DNA from: Cellulomonas sp. HZM
GTDB lineage: Bacteria; Actinomycetota; Actinomycetes; Actinomycetales; Cellulomonadaceae
Direction of reading: 5' to 3'
Assembly: GCF_000708885.1 (NCBI RefSeq)
Contig: NZ_JEOE01000013.1
Span: 1-64,000, forward strand
DNA length: 64,000 nt
Positions 8,467-16,128 of the stretch are shown one piece after another (within the stretch, counting starts at the first letter, position 1; every line of letters begins with the position of its first letter). The notes beneath the pieces are model-generated. The model was not told the DNA's origin. It searched no databases and saw only the letters and a program-made list of their open reading frames with translations. Made by a program: the position numbers and the translations under genes.

Positions 8467-9933
8467 ATGAGCATCGACACCGCCCCCGAGCCCGGCCGCA
8501 CCCACGACGTGCGCTCCGCCGACACCGACCCCGACGCCGGCGCCGTCGCCTTCCGCCCCGCCTTCCGCGCGGCGCTCGACGCGACCGCGGCGGCCGGTGT
8601 GCGCGTGCACGAGCCCGGAACCGAGGCCTACCGCCGGCTGAGCGGCACGTTCAACATCACCAAGGCCGTCCGCCCGCTCGCGGTCGTCGAGCCGACGACG
8701 CCCGACGAGGTCGCCACCGTGCTGCGGCTCGCGGCCGTGCACGGCGTGCAGGTCGCGGTCGCGGGGACCGGTCACGGCGCGACCGAGCAGATGGACGACG
8801 CGGTGCTCGTGCACACGTGCGCGTTCGACGAGCTCGTCGTGCACCCGCACGAGCGCTGGGCCCGCATCGGGGCCGGAGTCCGGTGGGACGCCGTTCTCGA
8901 GGCGTGCGCACCCCACGGTCTCGCCGGCCTGTGCGGCTCGTCGACCGATGTCGGGGTCGTGGGCTTCCTCACCGGTGGGGGCGTCGGCCCTGTCGTGCGG
9001 TCCGCGGGGCTCTCGTCGGACAGCGTGCGCGCGTTCGACGTGGTGACCGGCGACGGCGTGGTGCGCCGAGCCAGCGCGACCGAGAACCCGGAGCTGTTCT
9101 GGGGTCTGCGCGGCGGAAAGGGCTCGCTCGGCATCGTGACGGCCGTCGAGATCGACCTGCTGCCGATCGCGCAGGTGCTCGGCGGCGCGATCTGGTTCGA
9201 CGGGGCCGACCTGCCCGCGGTGCTGCGCACGTGGAGCCAGTGGTCGTCGCTCCTGCCGGACGAGGGCACGACATCGGTCGCGATCATGCGTCTGCCCGAC
9301 ATGTCCGGCGTGCCGCCCGTGCTCGCGGGACGGACCACGCTCTGCGTGCGGTTCGCGTGGACCGGGGACCCGGAGGTCGGTGAGGAGATGATCCGTGCGA
9401 TCCGCTGCGTCGCCGCCCCGCTCGTCGACCTCGTCGGCCCGCTGCCCTACCGGCAGCTCGGCGCCGTGCACGCCGACCCGAGCGACCCGATGCCCGTGCA
9501 CGAGGCGTCCACGCTGCTCGCCGCGTTCGACCTCGACGCGGCCGACGAGCTGGTCGCGCTCGCGGGCGACGCGAGCGGCACCCCGCTCGTCATGGTCGAG
9601 GTGCGACAGCTCGGCGGTGCCCTGCGCACCGGCCCGGACTGCGCGTTCGCGCACCGAGACGCCGCGTACCAGCTGTTCTCGATCGGCATCATGGTGCCCG
9701 AGGTGGCGCAGGGGGTCGTCGCGGCGACGAGCCGCGTGCACGACGGGCTGCGCCCGTGGTCCCGTGCGGGTGGTCTGCCGAACTTCTGCGACCAGGCCGG
9801 GGCCGAGCGGGTCCGGCGGGCGTACCCGCGGGGCGTCGAGGACCGACTCGCGCGCGCGGCCCGGCGCTACGACCCGGCGGGTGTGCTGCTCGCCGGGCGA
9901 GGACTGCGCACGGCGGCTGACGCAGTGGGCTGA
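8467..9933 (+). CDS. FAD-binding oxidoreductase (PCMH/BBE-like)
   Basis: 488 aa flavoprotein of the vanillyl-alcohol-oxidase fold. The FAD_binding_4 domain spans about 65-240, with VAVAGTGHGA (the His of GTGHG is at the position used for 8-alpha-histidyl FAD in berberine-bridge-type enzymes), GSSTDVGVVGFLTGGGVG and the NPELFWGLRGGKGSLGIV signature. The C-terminal substrate half ends with YDPAGVL, a remnant of the BBE motif. GAAGGA lies 6 bases before ATG 8467. No secretion signal is present, so it is cytoplasmic. It stands alone, separated from the kinase by 110 bases carrying a palindrome. It probably oxidises an alcohol, sugar or aromatic compound; the substrate is unknown. Confidence 0.85.
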   Translation: MSIDTAPEPGRTHDVRSADTDPDAGAVAFRPAFRAALDATAAAGVRVHEPGTEAYRRLSGTFNITKAVRPLAVVEPTTPDEVATVLRLAAVHGVQVAVAGTGHGATEQMDDAVLVHTCAFDELVVHPHERWARIGAGVRWDAVLEACAPHGLAGLCGSSTDVGVVGFLTGGGVGPVVRSAGLSSDSVRAFDVVTGDGVVRRASATENPELFWGLRGGKGSLGIVTAVEIDLLPIAQVLGGAIWFDGADLPAVLRTWSQWSSLLPDEGTTSVAIMRLPDMSGVPPVLAGRTTLCVRFAWTGDPEVGEEMIRAIRCVAAPLVDLVGPLPYRQLGAVHADPSDPMPVHEASTLLAAFDLDAADELVALAGDASGTPLVMVEVRQLGGALRTGPDCAFAHRDAAYQLFSIGIMVPEVAQGVVAATSRVHDGLRPWSRAGGLPNFCDQAGAERVRRAYPRGVEDRLARAARRYDPAGVLLAGRGLRTAADAVG

Positions 9934-9961
9934 CCCGACGCGCGGCGGGGCGCGGGCGGTG

Positions 9962-10267
9962 TCAGGGCTGCGTGGCGGGCGCGGCCGGCGGGTCGATCAC
10001 CGGGTCGACCGCCGGCTGGTCCGTGCTGCCGGAGCCGTCGGAGCCGTCGGAGTCGTCTGTGCCCTCGGACCCGTCCGACCCCGGGAACGTCGTCGCGGTG
10101 CGCAGCTGCCCGCTCGTCGTCGGTGCGTCCGTGAACTCCGCGGCCGTGAACCCCACGTGGGGGACGGCCGCGGCGACCGCCGCGAGCACGAGCGCGACGC
10201 CGAGCCGCACCCAGGTGCCGCGCTCGGCGCTCAGCGCGCCGCGTCGCTCACCCGTGCAGGACCGCAT
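9962..10267 (-). CDS. Small secreted protein with SipW-type signal peptide
   Basis: 101 aa. A hydrophobic segment (residues 19-40) is followed by GFTAAEFTDAPTTSGQ, which resembles the signal-peptide/mature junction of SipW-dependent substrates. The rest is low complexity, rich in Asp, Ser, Gly and Pro. Its 5' end overlaps the 3' end of the signal peptidase gene by 20 bases, so they are co-translated. It is likely another SipW client of the same fibre system. Function unknown. Confidence 0.65.
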   Translation of the reverse strand: MRSCTGERRGALSAERGTWVRLGVALVLAAVAAAVPHVGFTAAEFTDAPTTSGQLRTATTFPGSDGSEGTDDSDGSDGSGSTDQPAVDPVIDPPAAPATQP

Positions 10268-10994
10268 CGACGTGCCTCTCCTCGCGACTCGGTCGCGACG
10301 TGGCGCGTCGCCTGCGCGCGTCCGACAGCGACATCAGCTCGAGCGTACCCAGCGCGAGCAACGGCGGGACCAGCATGACCGCACGACCCGCCGGGGACTG
10401 CGTCCACTGCAGCACCCAGCCCCATCCAGGCTTCACGGACAGCACGATGCCGCGCACGCGCGTGATCGGAGTGGCGTCGGGGTCCCGCACGTCGTTCGCG
10501 TCGCCCTTCGTGATGATGTACGGCGCGGTGGCCTGCGAACCGTCCGGCCGCAGCACGGGTTCGGCGCGGCCGGTCTTCGGGTTGGTCTTGCTCGAGCCGA
10601 TCGTGATGAGCTCGACGACGCGGTGCGTGACGAGCCGGCGCGAGTTCTGCGGCCAGAACGAGACGACCTGACCCGGCTTGAGCTGCGAAGGGTTCGTGAC
10701 GTTGCGCATCACCACGGCGTCACCCGCGGCGAAGTACGGGCGCATCGAGCCGGAGGTCACGATGAGCAGGCGTTGGTCGTGCGCCTGGTACCACAGCGGC
10801 ACCGCGAGCGAGGTCGCGTACGCGAGCGCGCCGACGACGACCACGACCCACAGGGTCACCGACAGGAGACGCCGCCACCACGGACGGCGAGGCTTCTCGG
10901 CAGCCGGCGCCGGGGTGCTCTCGGGCACGTCGGTCTGCCGCGGGCGTCGACGCTCGAGCTCCGCGGCGACCGGGTGCGCGTCCGGCCGGGGCAT
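10248..10994 (-). CDS. sipW: Signal peptidase I, SipW/ER type (S26B)
   Basis: 248 aa membrane serine peptidase. A proline-rich cytoplasmic N-terminus is followed by one membrane segment (about 42-67), the catalytic serine in VTSGSMRPYFAAGD, and a histidine in LVTHRVVEL where bacterial leader peptidases have lysine. The Ser-His pair marks the ER/SipW type. Further conserved segments are ITKGDANDVRDPDATPI and a C-terminal membrane span. It lies 3 bases after the TasA-like gene and before a small secreted protein; such peptidases process dedicated neighbouring substrates. The start ATG 10994 directly follows the upstream stop. Confidence 0.9.
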   Translation of the reverse strand: MPRPDAHPVAAELERRRPRQTDVPESTPAPAAEKPRRPWWRRLLSVTLWVVVVVGALAYATSLAVPLWYQAHDQRLLIVTSGSMRPYFAAGDAVVMRNVTNPSQLKPGQVVSFWPQNSRRLVTHRVVELITIGSSKTNPKTGRAEPVLRPDGSQATAPYIITKGDANDVRDPDATPITRVRGIVLSVKPGWGWVLQWTQSPAGRAVMLVPPLLALGTLELMSLSDARRRRATSRPSREERHVDAVLHG

Positions 10995-10997
10995 CGA

Positions 10998-11708
10998 TCA
11001 GGCGTGGCTCGGGTCCGGGTCCGCCGGGTCGAACGTCAGCTGCATCGCGTCGAACGTCAGCGTCACGGTCGACGCCGTGTTCTGGAACTCGTTGCCCGCG
11101 GCCTCGTCGAACGACACGCGTGCGCACAGGTGCGTGGTGTCACCAGCGTCGACGCGCGGGTTCGCGGCGTCGGCGGCGTGCGTCGTGCCGAGCACCAGCG
11201 TGGCCGTGCCGGGGATGCCCCAGGTGCCCGCGGAGCCGCCGACCGGCGTGCGTCCCGCGACGCCCGCGAGCGTGCAGTCGGCGGTGCCCACCTTGAACAG
11301 GTCGAGGTGCAGCTTGGTGCGCAGGACGCCCGTGCCGGGGTCGTCGCCGTTGCCGAGGTCGGGGTTGCCGGTCGTCGGGTCGTCGCTCGCGGCGGCCGAG
11401 ACCGAGTACGCGAACGCGAGGCTGCCGTCGTTCTTGATCGTGATCGGCGCGACGACCTGCGCACCCGGGAGCATGTTGTCGAACGGCACCGTGAAGTCGA
11501 GGGACTGGTCGGTCTTGAGGTCGAGCGATCCGGTGTTGATCTGCGCGCCGGACTTCTCCTGGTCGGAGAAGAGGGCCGACGTCGTCAGCGACGTGACGCC
11601 GAGCGCAGCCAGGCCCACGATCACGACGGTCGTCCACAGGCGACGGCGGCGCGGACGGTCGCGCGGTGCAGGGGCGGGGTCGATCATCTCCTGCAGCAGG
11701 TCGTCCAT
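10998..11708 (-). CDS. TasA/CalY-like SipW-dependent secreted protein
   Basis: 236 aa. Residues 22-50 contain a basic stretch, a hydrophobic core and the LTTSALFSDQEKSGAQINTG region typical of SipW-type signal peptides, followed by a beta-rich domain like that of TasA/CalY biofilm fibre proteins. Two cysteines could form a disulfide outside the cell. AGAAGGAG precedes the start: spacing is 11 to ATG 11708 or 8 to GTG 11711. It is first in an operon with the SipW peptidase and a small secreted protein. Fibre formation is inferred from family and context. Confidence 0.8.
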   Translation of the reverse strand: MDDLLQEMIDPAPAPRDRPRRRRLWTTVVIVGLAALGVTSLTTSALFSDQEKSGAQINTGSLDLKTDQSLDFTVPFDNMLPGAQVVAPITIKNDGSLAFAYSVSAAASDDPTTGNPDLGNGDDPGTGVLRTKLHLDLFKVGTADCTLAGVAGRTPVGGSAGTWGIPGTATLVLGTTHAADAANPRVDAGDTTHLCARVSFDEAAGNEFQNTASTVTLTFDAMQLTFDPADPDPSHA

Positions 11709-11866
11709 CACGGCGGTGGCTCCTTCTCGTCCTCGTGCGCCCGACTCCGAGAGTCGTGCTCCACGTTCATCGGCCTCCATGGTGCACGAGTTGAGCCCTC
11801 GCGCCCGTGAGACGTGCCGCAGTTCACCCCGTCGGGAGCCCGATCGGTCCGGTTCGCCGGATCAGA

Positions 11867-13954
11867 TCACCCGCGGGACGCGCGCGCCTGACCGCGTCGG
11901 GACGCGCGCGGCCGCGCGGCCGGCACGCCGGCCACGGGTGCGTCGGGGTGCGGGACCTCGTCGGCCGGCACCGCGCGCGACCACACGAACCCCTGCCCCT
12001 GGTCCACGCCGAGGTCCCGCAGCGTGCGTGCGGTCGCCTCGTCCTCGACGCCCTCCGCGACGACCGTCAGGCCGAACGAGTGCGCGAGGTCGACCATCGC
12101 CTGCACGACGACGTCCGCGCCCGCACGCCCGCCGTCGCCGAGGTCCGCCACGAACACCCGGTCGATCTTGAGCTGGGCCACGGGCAGGTCGCGCAGCTGG
12201 GCGATCGACGTGTTGCCCGTGCCGAAGTCGTCGATCGCGACGCGCACGCCGAGGTCGGCGAGCCGCTGCAGGACCGGCACGATGCGCTGCGGGTCGGCCA
12301 CGAGCGCGGTCTCGGTGATCTCGACCTCGAGCAGCCGTGCCGGCACGTCGTGCTGGTCGAGCAGTCGCTCGATGACGTCGAGCACGGTCGTGTCGGTCAG
12401 GTCGTGCGCCGAGAGGTTGACCGCGACGGGCAGGTCGCGGCCCTGCGCCCGCCAGCGGGCGAGCTGCTCGACCGCGGCTCCGAGCGCGAACCGGGTCACC
12501 TCGTGGATGAGCCCGGACTGCTCGGCCAGCAGGATGAACTCGCCGGGCAGCAGCAGGCCCTCGGGCCGCCGCCAGCGGATCAGCGCCTCGTGCCCGACGA
12601 CCCCGCCGGTCGTGAGGTCGATCTTCGGCTGGTAGTGCAGCTCGAGCTCGCTCGGCGTCTCGTCGGCGGGGTCGGACGGCTCGAGCGCGCGGTGCAGGTC
12701 GCCGAGGAGCACGAGCCGCTCGGGCGACGAGTGGTCCTCCTGCGGTGAGTAGACCGCGACCCCGGTGCGCCGGTGCTTCGCGGCGTACATCGCGACGTCG
12801 GCGGTGCGCATGAGCGACGACGCGTCCTGCGCGTGGTCGGGCAGGCACGCGACGCCCACCGACGTCTCGACGTGCAGCTCCATCTCGCCGAGGCGGAAGG
12901 GCGGGACGAACAGCTCCCGCACGCGCCGGGCGAGCCGCTCGGCGTCGTCGACCGAGCGGACGTCGGTGAGCAGGATCGCGAACTCGTCGCCGCCCAGGCG
13001 TGCGACGACGTCCTCGTCGCGCAGCGCACCACGCAGGCGGTGCGCCACCTGCTCGAGCAGCTCGTCGCCGTGGTCGTGCCCGAGCGAGTCGTTGATGTCC
13101 TTGAACCGGTCGATGTCGAGCAGCACCATCCCGAGCCGACCGCCGTCGCGGTGCGCGTCCTCGACGGTCCGGCGCATGCGCTCGGTCAGCAGGCGGCGGT
13201 TGGGCAGGCCGGTGAGCGAGTCGAGCAGCGCGAGGCGCGCGTTGTCGAGCGCCGTGGTCTGCAGCCGGCGGGACGTCGTCACGACGGTGCGGAACAGCAG
13301 GAGCCACAGCGCGACGAGCCCGCCGGCCACGACGAGGGTCACCCGCCCCACCGCGTGCCGCAGGGCCTCGGCGGACGCGGTGTGGTCCAGCATCACCTCG
13401 GCGGTGCCGATGACGTCGCTCGGCGCGGGTGCGGACGCTCCGCCGTCGACGACGGCGGAGCGCCCGTGGGTGTCGCTCGCGCGCACGGGGACGTAGACGT
13501 CGAGCACCTGACGCTCGACCGCGGGCTGCGAGCTGTCGTCTCCCTGGCGCACGTCCACGATGACGCGCGCGTCGGGCGTGCCCGAGCTGAGGACGGCGTT
13601 GTTGCGGGCCGGGTCGGGGAAGCCCGTCTCGGCACCCGACTTGCTGTACACCAGCACGCCGCTCGAGCTCCACAGCCGCAGGTCGACGACGCGGTCGCCG
13701 AACGGTGCCGTCGCATCGCGGACCGCCTCCGTCTGCGCGTCGGTGAGCTGCCCCTCGGTGAAGGCCTCGGCCGGGAGCACGGCGGTCGCGTACGCCATGA
13801 CCGACGACGCGGACGCCGTGCCGTCGCGCACCGCCTGCTGCTTCATCACACCCGAGGCGACCCACACCAGCGCGACACCGAGCGCGGCCATGGCGAGGAC
13901 GCTGACGAACGCGAAGTAGCGCGTCAGCGACCATCGACGTCGAGCAGCGGGCAC
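11867..13954 (-). CDS. Diguanylate cyclase/phosphodiesterase (GGDEF-EAL), membrane-bound
   Basis: 695 aa. A membrane segment (about 12-33), an extracytoplasmic sensor of about 150 residues and a second membrane segment lead to a GGDEF domain with intact RLGGDEF and an inhibitory I-site RDED five residues before it. The EAL domain retains EALIRW, NLSAHDL, EITETAL, DDFGTG, KIDRVFV and VAEGVED, so both activities could be functional. The start GTG 13954 is preceded by GACGAGG; the frame is open far upstream but without homology. Neighbouring TasA-like fibre genes suggest c-di-GMP control of surface behaviour. Confidence 0.88.
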   Translation of the reverse strand: MPAARRRWSLTRYFAFVSVLAMAALGVALVWVASGVMKQQAVRDGTASASSVMAYATAVLPAEAFTEGQLTDAQTEAVRDATAPFGDRVVDLRLWSSSGVLVYSKSGAETGFPDPARNNAVLSSGTPDARVIVDVRQGDDSSQPAVERQVLDVYVPVRASDTHGRSAVVDGGASAPAPSDVIGTAEVMLDHTASAEALRHAVGRVTLVVAGGLVALWLLLFRTVVTTSRRLQTTALDNARLALLDSLTGLPNRRLLTERMRRTVEDAHRDGGRLGMVLLDIDRFKDINDSLGHDHGDELLEQVAHRLRGALRDEDVVARLGGDEFAILLTDVRSVDDAERLARRVRELFVPPFRLGEMELHVETSVGVACLPDHAQDASSLMRTADVAMYAAKHRRTGVAVYSPQEDHSSPERLVLLGDLHRALEPSDPADETPSELELHYQPKIDLTTGGVVGHEALIRWRRPEGLLLPGEFILLAEQSGLIHEVTRFALGAAVEQLARWRAQGRDLPVAVNLSAHDLTDTTVLDVIERLLDQHDVPARLLEVEITETALVADPQRIVPVLQRLADLGVRVAIDDFGTGNTSIAQLRDLPVAQLKIDRVFVADLGDGGRAGADVVVQAMVDLAHSFGLTVVAEGVEDEATARTLRDLGVDQGQGFVWSRAVPADEVPHPDAPVAGVPAARPRASRRGQARASRG

Positions 13955-14095
13955 GGGACCTCGTCTCGGCGCGCACGGGAGCGCGCTCGAGGCGAGGCTA
14001 CTGCGGAGGGGTCGGGAACGCGGCCGTCCGCCCGGGTGTTGGTGACATCGGGCCCGCGAGGACGGCGCCCGCCCGACGAGCCCGGGAGGGGAACG

Positions 14096-14494
14096 ATGAC
14101 GTACGAGGTGGACAAGACCGACGAGCAGTGGCAGCTCGAGCTCGCGCCGCAGGAGTTCGCCGTGCTGCGTCGCGCCGGGACCGAGCGGCCCTGGACCGGC
14201 GAGCTGCTCGGCGAGCACCGCCAGGGCGTGTACCGGTGCCGCGCGTGCTCCGCGGAGCTGTTCCGGTCCGACGCGAAGTTCGACTCGCACTGCGGCTGGC
14301 CCAGCTTCTACACGCCGCTCGCGGGCGACGCGGTCGAGCTGATCGAGGACCGTTCGCTCGGGATGGTCCGCACCGAGGTCCGGTGCGCGCGCTGCGGCTC
14401 GCACCTGGGGCACGTCTTCGACGACGCGCCGCAGACGCCGACCGGTGACCGCTACTGCATGAACTCGGTCAGCCTGACCTTCGAGCCGGCCTGA
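14096..14494 (+). CDS. msrB: Peptide methionine-R-sulfoxide reductase MsrB
   Basis: 132 aa, full length for MsrB. It reduces methionine-R-sulfoxide in proteins. Two CxxC zinc motifs (CRAC and CARC), the SHCGWPSFY substrate pocket, the GSHLGHVFDD strand and the catalytic Cys in RYCMNS are all present. GGGAGGGGAACG precedes ATG 14096. The gene is monocistronic, ending at a strong hairpin. The last codons are duplicated downstream: CTGACCTTCGAGCCG recurs immediately after the stop. Confidence 0.95.
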   Translation: MTYEVDKTDEQWQLELAPQEFAVLRRAGTERPWTGELLGEHRQGVYRCRACSAELFRSDAKFDSHCGWPSFYTPLAGDAVELIEDRSLGMVRTEVRCARCGSHLGHVFDDAPQTPTGDRYCMNSVSLTFEPA

Positions 14495-14504
14495 CCTTCG
14501 AGCC

Positions 14505-14534
14505 GTCGCCGTCACCCCTGCGGGTGGCGGCGAC
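14505..14534 (+). terminator. Hairpin terminator after msrB
   Basis: A 13-bp stem (one G-U pair) with a 4-base loop begins 10 bases after the msrB stop. There is no T-run, as is common in high-GC actinobacteria. Confidence 0.7.
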
Positions 14535-14575
14535 CGCGCTCCCGACCGCCAGATGGTCGACACGTGGACGCTCCG

Positions 14576-14605
14576 CTGAAGTAGGTCGGGGGTGCTGCCG
14601 ATAAT
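14576..14605 (+). promoter_or_regulatory. Promoter of NERD gene, probably leaderless
   Basis: GATAAT (14600-14605) lies 6 bases before ATG 14612, with CTGAAG 18 bases further upstream as a weak -35. Transcription would start at or next to the ATG, which agrees with the absence of a ribosome-binding site. Confidence 0.5.
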
Positions 14606-14611
14606 GGGGTC

Positions 14612-15391
14612 ATGGATCAGCTCCTGACGGTACGGCGATGGCGGCGCTACGGCGCCGACCGTCTGTTCGTCACGCAGGAGACCGGTGCGCGCGTCGGCTC
14701 GGTCGACCTCCAGTCCGGCGAGGTCGTCGCAGACACCCCGGCGCTCGAGGAGCGGCTGCGGCAGGCCGCGCAGGAGTACCTGCGTGCCGACGTCACCGAG
14801 CTCGTGCTGCCGGTCCCGGCGCGCGGCGGGGACACCGAGCTCGCACCCGCGGACCAGGCCGCGCTCGAGGCGTGGCTCGGCAGCGACGACCCGGACAGCC
14901 CAGGGCACCGCGCCGAGCGCGGCTCGCCCCTGCGTGCCCGGCTCGAGCGGCTGGGTGCCGAGGGCTGGCAGGTCGTGCACGACGTGCCGCTGGGTCGCCA
15001 GGGATCCGTCGTGGAGCACCTGCTCATCGGCCCGGGCGGGATCTTCTCGGTCGGAGAGAAGCGCGTGCCCGGGAGCCGCATCCGCCTCGAGGGGACCGCG
15101 ATCGAGGTCGACGGCCAGGCCGTGCCCTACCTGCGCGACGCGCGGCTCGAGGCGGGGCGTGTGCGGGACCTGCTCGTCGCGGGCGGCTGCGCGTCGATCA
15201 CGGTGCGCAGCATCGTCGTCGTGCAGGGGGACCTCGAGGTCGTCGGGCGCCAGGACCCCCTCGCGCCGACGCTCGTCGTGCCGCGCCATGTGGTGCCCGC
15301 CGTGTTCCGGGCGATGCCGACCGTGCTGGACCCGAGCCGGGTGGGCGCGCTCGGGCACGTCGCACGCCTGCGCGCGACCTGGTCGCGCTGA
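14612..15391 (+). CDS. NERD (nuclease-related) domain protein
   Basis: 259 aa, soluble. A predicted NERD-like domain lies at about 118-240: GWQVVHDVPLGRQGSVVEHL, then LIGPGGIFSVGEKR. This resembles the Holliday-junction-resolvase-like core, with the QGS-E-L and K-containing strand where catalytic acidic/lysine residues occur. The N-terminal third is charged and unassigned. It is preceded by a leaderless-type promoter and is not in an operon. A role in DNA processing is possible but unproved for most NERD proteins. Confidence 0.7.
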   Translation: MDQLLTVRRWRRYGADRLFVTQETGARVGSVDLQSGEVVADTPALEERLRQAAQEYLRADVTELVLPVPARGGDTELAPADQAALEAWLGSDDPDSPGHRAERGSPLRARLERLGAEGWQVVHDVPLGRQGSVVEHLLIGPGGIFSVGEKRVPGSRIRLEGTAIEVDGQAVPYLRDARLEAGRVRDLLVAGGCASITVRSIVVVQGDLEVVGRQDPLAPTLVVPRHVVPAVFRAMPTVLDPSRVGALGHVARLRATWSR

Positions 15392-15443
15392 CCCTCTCGT
15401 CGGTGCGCGCCGAGCGCGCGGACCGCTCCGGCCGTGCCGGACG

Positions 15444-15989
15444 TCAGACCCGGGCCGCGGCCACCGCCGTCGCACCCTCGCGCGCGCTCGCGAGCGCCGC
15501 GTTGAGGCGGCCGAGGTCGTGCGCGACGCGCAGCACGTCGTCGGACGTCCAGCCGGCGAGCGCGCCCACGAGGTAGGTGCGCCGCGACGCGCGCGCGGCA
15601 TCGAGACGTGCGCGGCCCTCGTCGGTGAGGCTCAGCAGCTGCCCGCGGAAGTCGCCCGGGTCCGGCCGGCGCTGGATCAGGCCGAGCGAGAGCAGGCGGC
15701 TGAGCTGGCGTGACATGGTGCCGCGACCGACACCGATGTGCGCCGCCAGGTCGCTGGCCCGCACGGTCGAGGGGCTGCCCGCGATGATCGCGAGCAGCTC
15801 GTACGCCGCGGGCTCGAGGTCGGGGTGCACGCCGCGGGCCATGCCCGCCGAGGCGGAGTGGGCTCGGCGCAGGAACAGCCCGAGCTCGCGCTCCAGCTCG
15901 ACGACGCTCACGTCGGGGCGCTCGTCGTTCCGGTCGGGACGCTCGTCGGGAGCCTGTGCGGTCGACGTGGCGGTCAGCTGGTCGGTCAC
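15444..15989 (-). CDS. MarR-family transcriptional regulator
   Basis: Winged-helix repressor, about 181 aa. The core spans about 25-165, with VRASDLAAHIGVGRGTMSRQ as the helix-turn-helix and DPGDFRGQLLSLTDEG as the wing. I choose GTG 15989 because AGGA lies 7 bases upstream; ATG 16025 or 16040 would add 12 or 17 residues without a good ribosome-binding site. The N-terminal 25 residues are disordered. It sits downstream of the DHA2 exporter on the same strand but is separated by a strong terminator, so it probably has its own promoter. Confidence 0.85.
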   Translation of the reverse strand: MTDQLTATSTAQAPDERPDRNDERPDVSVVELERELGLFLRRAHSASAGMARGVHPDLEPAAYELLAIIAGSPSTVRASDLAAHIGVGRGTMSRQLSRLLSLGLIQRRPDPGDFRGQLLSLTDEGRARLDAARASRRTYLVGALAGWTSDDVLRVAHDLGRLNAALASAREGATAVAAARV

Positions 15990-16056
15990 GGTCACATCCT
16001 GCGGCACGGCGACACCGCCGTTCATCGCCCATTCGGACATCCATGGGTGACAGCAC

Positions 16057-16095
16057 CCAGGGCGCCGTCCGGACTTCCGCCGGACGGCGCCCTGG
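16057..16095 (-). terminator. Terminator after DHA2 exporter
   Basis: A perfect 16-bp stem with a 7-base loop, 34 bases beyond the exporter stop. There is no T-run. It separates the exporter from the MarR gene at 15444-15989. Confidence 0.8.
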
Positions 16096-16128
16096 TGCGT
16101 GCTGGGAGAGCGGGGACGTGCTCGCGCG

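Noticed and set aside
12773..14494. MsrB as C-terminal domain of a larger 573-aa protein
   Set aside because: The upstream part is antisense to the GGDEF-EAL gene; a good ribosome-binding site precedes ATG 14096.
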